NCBI GenBank assembly: GCA_910579585.1
Contig: CAJTVA010000002.1
Span: 1 to 64,000, forward strand
Direction: 5' to 3'
Source of the DNA: an uncultured Christensenella sp.
GTDB taxonomy: Bacteria > Bacillota > Clostridia > Christensenellales > Borkfalkiaceae
DNA length: 64,000 nucleotides
Part shown: piece after piece, positions 7,579 through 16,048 of the stretch
Layout of the letters: every line of letters begins with the position of its first letter
Position numbering within the stretch: position 1 is the first letter of the stretch
Made by a program: the position numbers and the translations under genes
The notes under the pieces: generated by a model
The model's input: the letters and a program-made list of their open reading frames with translations, nothing else
Database searches by the model: none
Told to the model about the DNA's origin: nothing

Positions 7579-8956
7579 TTACTACCTCGTCAAGGTTTTC
7601 GGGAATTTCTTTTTCTTCTGTTTCCTCTGCGGGTTCTTCGTCAACGGGTGCGGGCGCTTCCTCTTCCTCGTAAGCGGGCTCTGCCGTCGCGGGCGCAAGC
7701 TCCTCAACCGTAGGAACGGGCGCTTCCTCTTCCTCTGGAACGGACTCTTCTACAGGTGCTTCGTCCGATACAGTAACGGAGTCCGCAGGTTCTTCCTCAA
7801 GTTCTTCCGTAGGCGCAACCTCCTCTTCAACGGGGGCAGGCTGTTCCTCTTCTTCTGCGGGCGTTACTGTATCTTCAACAGGTTGCTCCTCAACGGGGGC
7901 AGACTGCTCTTCAGCTGCGGGAGCGGGTTCTGCTTCGACAGGTGCGGGTTCCTCCACGGGCGCCACAGGCGCAACCGGCGCGGAATCTGCGGTATGTGCG
8001 GCGGGTGTCGCGGGCGCAGGCGCTGCTTCAGCGGCAGACGCAGCAAGCACCGCCGCTTCTTTTGCAAGAAGCAGGTCTTTATCGAGCTGAGAGGTAAGTT
8101 CCTCCGCACTGTCGAACTTCTGTATATCCCTGATACGGTCCAAAAACTCTACGGTGATGATTTCGTCATACTGTTCGCCCTCTAAACCGTCGAGGTAAAC
8201 CTCTAAGATAGGCGCCTCCTCGTCGAAAGTGGGTCTTGAACCGTAGTTCGCTATTCCGTAATAGCACTTTTCGCCGACGCCGCACTTTACGGTGTAAACG
8301 CCTTGCTTAACCTCGTGCTTGTTTTCGGGGTAGGTCACGTTCATAGTGGGGTAGCCGACGACTTTCGCGCCCCTGTCCGCGCCGTGGATAACGGTGCCGC
8401 AGACGGCGAAATTTCTACCGAGGAGTTCCGCGGCTTTCTTAACGTTGCCCTCGTCAAGCAAAACTTTTATATGCGACGTGCTGACCTTTTCCTCTTCGAT
8501 AATAAGGTCTTTAACGGGCATAAACCAAACGCCGTTATCCTCGTCCTCCGCATAAGATTTTAAGGTCGAGGACTTGCCCTTTGCACCCTGTCCGAATCGG
8601 AAATCCTTGCCGCTCATATACGCTTTTACGTTGAGTTTGTCCTCCAAAAGCGACAAAAATTCGAGAGGTTTAATCTTCTTAAACTCCTCGTCGTAGTCGA
8701 TTTTGAGTACGAATTTCACGTTGAAGCTTTCAAGGAATTTAAGCCTTTCTTCGAAAGTGTAAAGCTGCTTGCCTTCCTTGTTTTCCTTGCCGTTAGTAAA
8801 CATCATAACGCCAAGGTCGAGCCCGTTTATTTTGGCTTGAAGTTTCGCCTTTTTCAACAGTTCGAAATGTCCGAGATGCAAGCCGTCGAAACAGCCGAGC
8901 ACCAAAAGGCACGGGAAGTCGTATGCGTCTTCGTTAAATCTGACAATTTCTAACAT
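7571..8956 (-). CDS. ribF: Bifunctional riboflavin kinase/FMN adenylyltransferase with a long acidic Pro/Glu/Ala tail
   Basis: Makes FMN and FAD from riboflavin. Residues 1-150 are the nucleotidyltransferase half (GCFDGLHLGHF at 21-31, with STSHIK near 159), and residues 180-300 are the riboflavin kinase half (GYPTMNV at 201-207). Normal RibF ends near residue 300. Here another 161 residues follow, made almost entirely of Pro, Glu, Ala and Val with repeated PVEEEP-like units, and no predicted fold. The tail stays in frame to a normal stop that overlaps the next gene, so it is not read-through into spacer. It sits after truB, the usual position. Confidence 0.95.
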   Translation of the reverse strand: MLEIVRFNEDAYDFPCLLVLGCFDGLHLGHFELLKKAKLQAKINGLDLGVMMFTNGKENKEGKQLYTFEERLKFLESFNVKFVLKIDYDEEFKKIKPLEFLSLLEDKLNVKAYMSGKDFRFGQGAKGKSSTLKSYAEDEDNGVWFMPVKDLIIEEEKVSTSHIKVLLDEGNVKKAAELLGRNFAVCGTVIHGADRGAKVVGYPTMNVTYPENKHEVKQGVYTVKCGVGEKCYYGIANYGSRPTFDEEAPILEVYLDGLEGEQYDEIITVEFLDRIRDIQKFDSAEELTSQLDKDLLLAKEAAVLAASAAEAAPAPATPAAHTADSAPVAPVAPVEEPAPVEAEPAPAAEEQSAPVEEQPVEDTVTPAEEEEQPAPVEEEVAPTEELEEEPADSVTVSDEAPVEESVPEEEEAPVPTVEELAPATAEPAYEEEEAPAPVDEEPAEETEEKEIPENLDEVVSD

Positions 8957-9795
8957 AGTTTTGTCCTCACCCTTAAAATTGATTGTTTTACTTCCGCAAG
9001 TCCGTAAAATAACCCGTCTTTGTAAATTTTATATGTGCCGTCGGGCTTTTCACAGCTTACAGCGATTCCGTTAAACAGTCTGAACCCTTGCTTGGGGTCG
9101 GGATAAATACTGTCGAACGGCAATAATTTTTCAGTCGGTATAATATATTTATCAATATTTTCCTGCGACAATTCCTCGCTTTTAACCGAGTTTTCAATCG
9201 TAAAAGCACCACTTTGAGTCCGAACGAGCGAACTCATAATTGCGCAAGTGTCCAATTTTTCAGCGATATCGCGCGCTATCGAGCGGATATAAGTTCCGCC
9301 GCCGCACTCGATTTCGAAATCGAAGCTGTTTTCCTGTAAACTTTTTCTGACCTTAATTCCGTAAATTTTTACGGTTTTGGGGGGTAATTCGAAGTCAACG
9401 CCCGCCCGCGCAAGTTCGTATCCGCGCTTGCCCGCAACGTTTTTTGCGCTGTATCTGGGTGGAATTTGCGCTACCTCGCCGATAAATCCGGGGATAACCT
9501 TTTCTATTTCTTCTAGCGCAGGCACTCGCCCGGCGTTATTTAAAACACTTCCAGTCGTATCCAAAGTGTCGCTGTCGGCTCCGAAAAGAAAGGTTGCGAC
9601 GTATTTTTTGCGCTTATCCAAAAAGTAGTCGAAAAGCCGTGCCGCATTGCCTATCGCCACGGGCAGAACGCCCGAAGCCATAGGGTCAAGCGTGCCCATA
9701 TGTCCGCACGGCGTGCCTGTCAGCTTCTTTATCCTCGCCACTTCTTTTGCAGAGCTAGCGCCCGCCGCCTTGTTTACGTTAATAAATCCCGTCAT
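8950..9795 (-). CDS. truB: tRNA pseudouridine-55 synthase
   Basis: Forms pseudouridine 55 in the T loop of tRNAs. Motif I with the catalytic Asp is GHMGTLDPMASGVLPVAIG (residues 31-49). The KKYVATFLFG and GTYIRSIARDI elements are also present. The 281 residues match the family length. It overlaps nrnA upstream (4 bases) and ribF downstream (7 bases). Confidence 0.96.
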   Translation of the reverse strand: MTGFINVNKAAGASSAKEVARIKKLTGTPCGHMGTLDPMASGVLPVAIGNAARLFDYFLDKRKKYVATFLFGADSDTLDTTGSVLNNAGRVPALEEIEKVIPGFIGEVAQIPPRYSAKNVAGKRGYELARAGVDFELPPKTVKIYGIKVRKSLQENSFDFEIECGGGTYIRSIARDIAEKLDTCAIMSSLVRTQSGAFTIENSVKSEELSQENIDKYIIPTEKLLPFDSIYPDPKQGFRLFNGIAVSCEKPDGTYKIYKDGLFYGLAEVKQSILRVRTKLC

Positions 9796-10751
9796 AAAGC
9801 CTGATAGACCGCGTAAGTCAGCTTTTCAATAACTTCTTCCAAGGGCCCGCCCAAAAGACAACCGCTTGCAAGAATATGCCCGCCGCCACCGAACCCTACG
9901 GCGACTTCGTTCACGTTGACCTTGCCTTTACTCCTCAACGATATTTTGTAAAGGTTTGGCTTGTACTCCATTAAAGAAGCGGCAACCTCGACCCCGTCAA
10001 CTGTGAGCGGGAAGTCCACGAACCCCTCGGTAAGCCCCGTATCCGAGCCTACTGAAACAAGTTCGGCGTTGGAAATAACAATTATAGCAAGCCTGTCGTC
10101 AAGTAAAAAGCGCATTTTCGACATCACTTTGCCGTACAAAAGCGCCCTTCCCTTGGGTTGGCGGTCAAACATATTGTAATTTATCGTGTGCATATCGGCG
10201 CCTTTGCTTCTTAAAAACGCCGCTACGGAATAAGTTCTTTCGGAAACGTCGAGATGAGTGAAATTTCCGCTGTCGGTTATAAGCCCGAGCATTAAAAGGT
10301 CGGCAATCTCTTTCGTGACATCGAACCCCGCCGTTTTGAATAAAAGCGTTACAATCTCGCAACTTGCGGGGCAGACTTCCACGTAGTTAAATTTGCCGTA
10401 GCCGTCGTTTGAAACGTGGTGGTCTATATTCACCGTCGCGCCCTTGAACTTCGTGTACCTTTTACCCAAGCTACCCATACGCGCGACGTCGGCGCAATCC
10501 ACGCTGATAAACAAGTCGTAATCACCGTCGGGAAGGTTGTTTTTAACCTCTTTCATTGCGGGGATAAACGAGAATTTCGCAGGCGGAACGTCGTCACAGC
10601 ACGTATGCGCGGTTTTGCCCGCCGCCTTTAACGCAAGACAAAGCGCCAACCCGCTGCCTAGAGCGTCGCCGTCGGGGCGGACGTGGCAGAAAATCGCGAC
10701 CTTTTTCGCGCTTTGTATAGTTTTACTGATTTCTTCGAGAGAATTATTCAT
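9792..10751 (-). CDS. nrnA: DHH/DHHA1 bifunctional oligoribonuclease and PAP phosphatase
   Basis: A 319-residue DHH-superfamily phosphoesterase that degrades nanoRNA and 3'-phosphoadenosine phosphate. Visible motifs are HVRPDGDALGSG near residues 24-35, SVDCADVARMG, VNIDHHVSN (the DHH motif) and the C-terminal DHHA1 loop VGFGGGGHILASG. The location between rbfA and truB is canonical in Bacillota. Confidence 0.95.
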   Translation of the reverse strand: MNNSLEEISKTIQSAKKVAIFCHVRPDGDALGSGLALCLALKAAGKTAHTCCDDVPPAKFSFIPAMKEVKNNLPDGDYDLFISVDCADVARMGSLGKRYTKFKGATVNIDHHVSNDGYGKFNYVEVCPASCEIVTLLFKTAGFDVTKEIADLLMLGLITDSGNFTHLDVSERTYSVAAFLRSKGADMHTINYNMFDRQPKGRALLYGKVMSKMRFLLDDRLAIIVISNAELVSVGSDTGLTEGFVDFPLTVDGVEVAASLMEYKPNLYKISLRSKGKVNVNEVAVGFGGGGHILASGCLLGGPLEEVIEKLTYAVYQAL

Positions 10752-11106
10752 CTTTATTTTCTAAGTCGAAAAGAATTTTATCTATCTTTTCGCCGTATTC
10801 CATACTTCCGTCCTTTAAGACGCGCAGTTCGGGTACGGTCCTTAAACGCATAACTTTAGAAAGCTCGCGGCGGATAAAGCCCGCGTTTTCTTTTATTACA
10901 GAAAAGCTTTCTTCCGCCCTCGCTTTATCGTTATCGTAAACGCTGATATAGACTTTCGCGCTCTTCAAATCGGGAGCAACGTCCACTTCCGTCACGCTTA
11001 TTATCGCCGAAAGACGGGGATATTCGCTTCTCAGCTTCAACGCGATTACGGAAGAAATTTCTTTCTGGAATTCACCCGCAAGGCGTTCGCCCCTTACTCC
11101 CTTCAT
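10744..11106 (-). CDS. rbfA: 30S ribosome-binding factor A
   Basis: A 120-residue KH-type protein helping 16S rRNA 5'-end maturation. Start set at ATG 11106 ([18 protein letters not shown]): AGAGGTG lies just upstream and its ATGA overlaps the infB stop. A longer frame from 11133 lacks ribosome-binding support. Typical features are the opening RGERLAGEFQKEIS and the segment VTEVDVAPDLKSAKVYISV. Confidence 0.95.
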   Translation of the reverse strand: MKGVRGERLAGEFQKEISSVIALKLRSEYPRLSAIISVTEVDVAPDLKSAKVYISVYDNDKARAEESFSVIKENAGFIRRELSKVMRLRTVPELRVLKDGSMEYGEKIDKILFDLENKDE

Positions 11107-13688
11107 TGTTGCACCTCTTCGATGAGATAGCATTCAATTATATCGCCGATTTTAATATCCGAGAAGCCCTCGATAGAACAACCGCATTCAAAGCCCTGCG
11201 CAACTTCTTTGACGTCGTCTTTGAAGCGTTTAAGCTGTTTTACGCCGCCCTCGACGATAAGAATATCTTCGCGGTAAATTCTAAGCTTGCCGCCGCGGAC
11301 GATTTTGCCTTCCGTGACGTAACAGCCCGCAATGTTACCGACGCCCGTGATTTTGAACGTCTGACGGACTTCGCACTTGCCGAGAAGTATTTCCTGATAC
11401 TTGGGCGCGCGCATACCTTTGAGCGCCGCCGTCATATCGTCAAGAAGTTCGTATATAATTCTGTAAGTTCTGACGTCAACCTTGCTTCTTTCCGCAAGCG
11501 CTTTCGCCTTTGCGTCGGGACGGACGTTGAAGCAGAGAATTATCGCGCCCGAGCTTTCCGCAAGCATAACGTCGGTTTCGTTGACCGCGCCTGCCGCGCT
11601 GTGAATGACTTTGACCTGAACTTCGTCGTTCGAAAGCTTGACGACCGACTGCTTGACGGCTTCAACCGAGCCCTGCACGTCGCCTTTAATAATGAGGTTA
11701 AGGTTTTTAAGCTGTTCGTCGGGCAGGTTGCCGAAAGCTTCGTTCAAGTCGGTCTTTACGCGCGACTTGACTTTTTCAAGGCTAATCTTATCCTTTCTTT
11801 CGCCGTGAACCTGCTTCATAAGCGCCTGAGATACGGCGTTAATGGTGTCGCCCGAATTGGGAACGTCTTCAAGCCCCAAGACGTTGACTGCAACCGACGG
11901 ACCGGCTTCTTTGACGGTCTTGCCGCTGTCGTCAATCATCGCGCGGACTTTACCCGTTACAAGTCCGCAGATTACATTGTCGCCCGTGTGCAGAGTTCCG
12001 TTCTGAACAAGTACGGTTGCAACGGGACCCTTGCCTTTATCAAGACGGGCTTCGATAACGATACCGCGCGCTTCCTTTTCAGGGTTAGCGAGAAGTTCCT
12101 TAGTTTCGGCAAGGAGAATAAGGCTTTCCAAAAGATAGTCTATGCCTTCGCCCGTCTTACAGGAAATAGGGCAGACGATTGTCTTGCCGCCGTAGTCCTC
12201 GGGGAAGATTTCATAGCGCATAAGCTCCTGCTTGATTTTATCGGTATTTGCGCCGGTTTTATCTATTTTATTGATTGCGACTATAATTTCGACGCCCGCA
12301 GCCTTAGCGTGGTTGATTGCCTCGACCGTCTGCGGCATTATGCCGTCGTCGGCGGCGACGACGAGAATTACGATGTCCGTAACCTGTGCGCCGCGCGCAC
12401 GCATTGCCGTGAACGCTTCGTGACCCGGGGTATCGATAAACGTAATACCCTTGCCCCCTACTTTAACGGTATATGCGCCGATGTGCTGAGTTATGCCGCC
12501 CGCTTCGCCTGCGGTGACTTTGGTCTTTCTTATATAGTCGAGAAGTGAAGTCTTGCCGTGGTCTACGTGACCCATAACGGTGACGACGGGCGCGCGGGGA
12601 ACAAGCTTTTCAATCTCTTCCACCGTATCCGCCTGTTGTTCGAAAAGCACTTCTTCCGCCGTCTTTTCAGGCTTGTATTCAAGCTCGACGCCGAAGTCCG
12701 CCGCGATAAGCGCCGCGGTGTCGTAGTCGATAGTATCGTTAACCGTGCTCATAACGCCCTCGTTGAAAAGGCGCTTTACGATTACGCTTGCGGTAATACC
12801 TATCTTTTCCGAAAGGGTCTTGATAGGCACGTCGCTGGTGGTGACGACCGCGTGCTCAATTTTAATGGTGGGCGCAGCTTTAACCTTGTCTTTCTTGGTC
12901 CTTAGTTTTCTGTAACCGCTCTTATTTTCGTCGAAGTCCTCTATGCTTGCGCCCTGCTGTTTGACTAGCGCGCGCTTGTTGATTGTGCGTTTATCCTTCT
13001 CGACGTAGGTCTTTTCGAACCCTTTCTTTTTATCGGGTCCGAAATTTTTACCCTTTGCGGGTACGGGTGCGGGCGCAGGAGCGGGCGCGGTAAAACGCGT
13101 ACCGCCTGCGGGGCGACCCTGTGCGCCGTTTCTGGGGGGATAGCCCGAAGCGCCGCGGTCCTTGGGCGGACGGGTATCGCGGTTTATGAACGTCTTGTTT
13201 TCCGTTCTCGGTTTATTGAAAGGTCGCCCGTTTTGCAAGTCGATATGTCCGACTATTACCGGTGCGCCCGAACGCGCGGGTTTTGCCGCAGGCTTTTCTG
13301 CTGTTGCGGGCGCCGCGGCGGGTTTTTCCGTCGGCTTGTGCGCTTCCATAGCGGACTTTTCGTGTGCGGCGGACTTCGCCTCAGACTTTTCCGCAGGCTT
13401 TGATTTTTCCGCGGCAGGTTTTTCGGGCGCGGGCTCTGCGGCGGGCTCTGCAACCTTTTCAGGTTCCCGAGCCTTGACTTCTTCCTTTAACGCCTCGGCA
13501 GCTTCGCGGGCGGCGGACTGTTCCTCTTCAAGCTTTTTCTGCTTGATTGCCGCCTCTATATCGTTAAGCTTTTTGAGAATATCGAAAGCGGACTTTTCAG
13601 CCGCGGATACCTTTTTACTGAGTTCCGCTACCGCGCCGCCCGATATAAGCTTATTAATATTCTCTATGTTTTCGTATTTTTTTGCCAT
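11103..13688 (-). CDS. infB: Translation initiation factor IF-2
   Basis: An 861-residue GTPase that places initiator tRNA on the ribosome. The N-terminal 290 residues are low complexity: an Ala/Glu/Lys/Pro-rich part (to about 140), then a Pro/Gly/Arg-rich part. The IF2 N-domain follows, then the G domain with GHVDHGKT (373-380), DTPGHE (419-424) and NKID (472-475), then domains II-IV. The position between the L7Ae-like gene and rbfA is canonical. Confidence 0.97.
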   Translation of the reverse strand: MAKKYENIENINKLISGGAVAELSKKVSAAEKSAFDILKKLNDIEAAIKQKKLEEEQSAAREAAEALKEEVKAREPEKVAEPAAEPAPEKPAAEKSKPAEKSEAKSAAHEKSAMEAHKPTEKPAAAPATAEKPAAKPARSGAPVIVGHIDLQNGRPFNKPRTENKTFINRDTRPPKDRGASGYPPRNGAQGRPAGGTRFTAPAPAPAPVPAKGKNFGPDKKKGFEKTYVEKDKRTINKRALVKQQGASIEDFDENKSGYRKLRTKKDKVKAAPTIKIEHAVVTTSDVPIKTLSEKIGITASVIVKRLFNEGVMSTVNDTIDYDTAALIAADFGVELEYKPEKTAEEVLFEQQADTVEEIEKLVPRAPVVTVMGHVDHGKTSLLDYIRKTKVTAGEAGGITQHIGAYTVKVGGKGITFIDTPGHEAFTAMRARGAQVTDIVILVVAADDGIMPQTVEAINHAKAAGVEIIVAINKIDKTGANTDKIKQELMRYEIFPEDYGGKTIVCPISCKTGEGIDYLLESLILLAETKELLANPEKEARGIVIEARLDKGKGPVATVLVQNGTLHTGDNVICGLVTGKVRAMIDDSGKTVKEAGPSVAVNVLGLEDVPNSGDTINAVSQALMKQVHGERKDKISLEKVKSRVKTDLNEAFGNLPDEQLKNLNLIIKGDVQGSVEAVKQSVVKLSNDEVQVKVIHSAAGAVNETDVMLAESSGAIILCFNVRPDAKAKALAERSKVDVRTYRIIYELLDDMTAALKGMRAPKYQEILLGKCEVRQTFKITGVGNIAGCYVTEGKIVRGGKLRIYREDILIVEGGVKQLKRFKDDVKEVAQGFECGCSIEGFSDIKIGDIIECYLIEEVQQ

Positions 13689-13719
13689 AAATTAAACTGC
13701 CTCAGCTTAAAAATTTTCT

Positions 13720-14034
13720 TTAATCAATATATAATTCGTAATTATCGTCTAAATTTTTCAAAATCGCCGCAGAAAGCTCGTTATCTTTAATCGCCGCTAT
13801 CTTCGCGCCGTCGCGGTTCACCACCCGCGAAAAGTCCGACTTGCAAACGACTAGCGGGCAATCGAAGCGGGTTTTGAATTTAAGAGCGAGCCTTTTAGAA
13901 TTTTTTGCCGCAGTTCCGTCGAGGATAAGCAGCTTTACCCCGCCTTTCAGAGTAGAAATAGCACCCGAGCCGAGTGAAATTTTGCCCGATTTGATGCAAA
14001 ATCCGATATACGTTTCAACTTTGCTTTTTACCAA
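13720..14034 (-). CDS. L7Ae-family RNA-binding protein (YlxQ-like)
   Basis: A 104-residue L7Ae/L30e-fold protein that binds kink-turn RNA. The core contains IKSGKISLGSGAISTLKGG and KLLILDGTAAKNSKR, similar to B. subtilis YlxQ. It overlaps ylxR by 20 bases and precedes infB, as usual in Bacillota. Its role is presumed to be ribosome related. Confidence 0.88.
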   Translation of the reverse strand: MVKSKVETYIGFCIKSGKISLGSGAISTLKGGVKLLILDGTAAKNSKRLALKFKTRFDCPLVVCKSDFSRVVNRDGAKIAAIKDNELSAAILKNLDDNYELYID

Positions 14035-14287
14035 AGTATTCCTCCTCTATCGCGGAATAAATTTCCTCTTCTACCGCGCAGGAAAAGACTTTGTTTAAAA
14101 TACGCTGTTTTTTAAGTTTGTTTATGCACGCAGGGTTATCGCAAACATACGCACCCCTGCCCGAAGCTTTTGAGGAAAAGTCTAAAAATATCTTGCCGTC
14201 GGAGTTCTTCACAACCCGAAGCATCGACCTTTTTTCTTTCAGCTCTCTGCAAGCGACGCACATTCTTACAGGTATCTTTTTTTCCAA
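14015..14287 (-). CDS. ylxR: YlxR/DUF448 RNA-binding protein
   Basis: A 90-residue protein with the family signature RMCVACRELKEKRSMLRVV and GRGAYVC. Family members are nucleic-acid-binding proteins of the nusA operon, proposed to act as regulators. Stop and start neighbours are spaced 2 bases (nusA) and overlap (L7Ae-like). Confidence 0.92.
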   Translation of the reverse strand: MEKKIPVRMCVACRELKEKRSMLRVVKNSDGKIFLDFSSKASGRGAYVCDNPACINKLKKQRILNKVFSCAVEEEIYSAIEEEYFGKKQS

Positions 14288-14289
14288 CG

Positions 14290-15393
14290 TTAAATTTCCT
14301 TATCTTCGAAGTTTTCTTCAACCTCTTCAACAGTGCCGAAGCCGAGCTTTTCCGCTGCGGTCTGGCTCTTGACGTCTATCTTCCAGCCCGTAAGTCTTAC
14401 GGCAAGGCGCGCGTTCTGACCGTCCTTTCCAATTGCAAGCGAAAGCTTGTCGTCGGGAACGACCGCCATAGCCGTCCTGTCGCCGTCAAGCTGCGTAACA
14501 GAAATGACCTTTGCGGGGGAAAGCGCCTTTGCAATGAATTCCAAGGGGTTCTCGCTCCAAGGAATAATATCGATTTTTTCGCCTTTCAGTTCCTCTACTA
14601 CCGCGTTGACCCTCGCGCCCTTGTTGCCTACGCAGGCGCCGATTGCGTCAACCCTTTCGTCCTCGGAATAAATAGCGATTTTGGTTCTCGCACCAGCTTC
14701 GCGGCTTATCGACTTAATTACTACGGTGCCCTGCTTAATCTCGGGCACTTCGTCCTCGAACAGCTTTCTGACAAGCCCGGGCGACGAACGGCTTACAAGC
14801 ACCTGCGCACCGTGGAAACCGCTTTTTATGCGCTTCACGAATACTTTTACTTTATCGTTTACGTTATAGGTTTCGCCGGGAACCTGGTCGGAGGGCATCA
14901 TAAGCCCCTCAACCTGACCCTTGCCGAGTTCGATGTAAACGTTCTTTGCATCGATTTTTCTGACGACGCCGACGATAAGCTCGCCTTCTTTGTCAGAGAA
15001 CTCGTTCATAGCGACGTCGCGTTCGGTTTCGTGAAGTTTTTGAAGTATAACCTGCTTTGCAGTCTGCGCCGCGATACGACTGAAATCTTTGGGAACGATT
15101 TTTTCGGTATATTTGTCGCCGAGCTTATAGCTCTTTTTCACTTCGCGCGCCGCGTCAAGTAAAATTTCGTTTTCGGGGTCGACGACCTCGCTTACTACGG
15201 TCTTTACTCCGTAAAAATCAATCGAGCCTTTCTCGGGGTTCATCTTGATTTCCACTGTGCCGACCGTGCCGGCGTACTGCTTTTTACAAGCGGAAACGAG
15301 GGCGTTTTCAAGCGCTTCCAAAAATACCTGCTGCGGAATCCCTTTTTCTTTTTCCAAGTCTGAAAGTGCCGCAAAAAAGTCTTTATTTATCAT
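14290..15393 (-). CDS. nusA: Transcription termination/antitermination protein NusA
   Basis: A 367-residue NusA with the N-terminal RNA-polymerase-binding domain (1-125), the S1 domain (about 135-200: ELIVGVVRKIDAKNVYIELG) and two KH domains (to about 345, including CVGNKGARVNAVVEEL and IGKDGQNARLAVRLTGW). It lacks the C-terminal acidic repeats of E. coli NusA, as is usual in Bacillota. It is in an operon with rimP upstream. Confidence 0.97.
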   Translation of the reverse strand: MINKDFFAALSDLEKEKGIPQQVFLEALENALVSACKKQYAGTVGTVEIKMNPEKGSIDFYGVKTVVSEVVDPENEILLDAAREVKKSYKLGDKYTEKIVPKDFSRIAAQTAKQVILQKLHETERDVAMNEFSDKEGELIVGVVRKIDAKNVYIELGKGQVEGLMMPSDQVPGETYNVNDKVKVFVKRIKSGFHGAQVLVSRSSPGLVRKLFEDEVPEIKQGTVVIKSISREAGARTKIAIYSEDERVDAIGACVGNKGARVNAVVEELKGEKIDIIPWSENPLEFIAKALSPAKVISVTQLDGDRTAMAVVPDDKLSLAIGKDGQNARLAVRLTGWKIDVKSQTAAEKLGFGTVEEVEENFEDKEI

Positions 15394-15420
15394 TTTCTTT
15401 CTCCCAAAAAGATATTTTCC

Positions 15421-15879
15421 TTATTCGAATTTAATTGCCTTGTTGATTTTGGCTATTTTGTTGCGGGGAAGTTTAATTTCTTCCGCCGCGGTCTTAACAG
15501 TTACGGCGTTTTCGTCGAAGCCAGTAAGCACGCCTTCGAGATACTTTTTACCCTTTAACGGAGCGAAGAGCTTTATCTCCACTTCCTTTAAAAGATTTCT
15601 TTCGAAGTCCCTTTTCGTCTTGAAAGGTCTGTCTAGCCCGGGGCTGGAAACATTGAGCGTATACGGCTTGTCGTAAGTCGGGTCCAGGCTGTCGATAGGC
15701 TCCATAATCGCGTTATGGAACTTCTCGCAAGTGTCAAGGTCAACCCCCGCTTCGGTTTCGATATACACAGTAAGCGCCGCCGCTTTGTCGTCCCACTCCA
15801 CGTCGACTATTTCTACGCCCATAGGCTCGGCGATTCCGTTTAGAAAATCGGTTATTTCTTTGATAGGTTTTACCTGCAT
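15421..15879 (-). CDS. rimP: Ribosome maturation factor RimP
   Basis: A 152-residue protein needed for 30S assembly. The signature YTLNVSSPGLDRPFKTKRDF is at about residues 72-91. It is the first gene of the nus/inf operon. No Shine-Dalgarno is seen before its ATG; the upstream sequence is AT-rich and carries a hairpin. The promoter 75 bases upstream (15954-15982) makes this the operon head. Confidence 0.95.
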   Translation of the reverse strand: MQVKPIKEITDFLNGIAEPMGVEIVDVEWDDKAAALTVYIETEAGVDLDTCEKFHNAIMEPIDSLDPTYDKPYTLNVSSPGLDRPFKTKRDFERNLLKEVEIKLFAPLKGKKYLEGVLTGFDENAVTVKTAAEEIKLPRNKIAKINKAIKFE

Positions 15880-15902
15880 AATTATACCAATAAATAATTA
15901 AT

Positions 15903-15924
15903 GAGTGCCTCAGTCAAGGCACTC
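15903..15924 (-). promoter_or_regulatory. Leader hairpin before rimP
   Basis: GAGTGCC (15903-15909) and GGCACTC (15918-15924) form a 7-bp stem with an 8-base loop, inside the transcribed leader between the rimP promoter and ATG. On the minus strand it is followed by ATTAATTATTTATT, a poor T tract. It may attenuate, or mark the end of read-through from the PolC-like gene. Confidence 0.5.
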
Positions 15925-15953
15925 AATCATAATCTACGATTAAGGTTAAATAA

Positions 15954-15982
15954 ATTCTAGCACATCTGCCTTGAAAAAGCAA
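15954..15982 (-). promoter_or_regulatory. Promoter of the rimP-nusA-infB operon
   Basis: Minus-strand TTGCTT (15982-15977), 17-base spacer and TAGAAT (15959-15954) with an extended TG. Confidence 0.7.
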
Positions 15983-16048
15983 GCGATTTAATTCACAAAT
16001 TTTCAGTTCTGTTCTGCGAACAAAAATTCCGTGACCGCTTTGATTTTA

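Noticed and set aside
7553..8185. Plus-strand open frame of 210 residues opposite the RibF tail
   Set aside because: It is the antisense of the Glu/Pro-rich repeats (giving Phe/Arg/Gly-rich sequence), has no ribosome site, and no coding-like features.
11106..12548. Plus-strand 480-residue open frame opposite infB
   Set aside because: The conserved IF-2 domains are clearly encoded on the minus strand; the opposite frame is a by-product of low stop frequency.
15903..15924. Strong terminator of the PolC-like gene
   Set aside because: The stem is only 7 bp with a poor U tract and lies downstream of the rimP promoter; it fits a leader hairpin at least as well.
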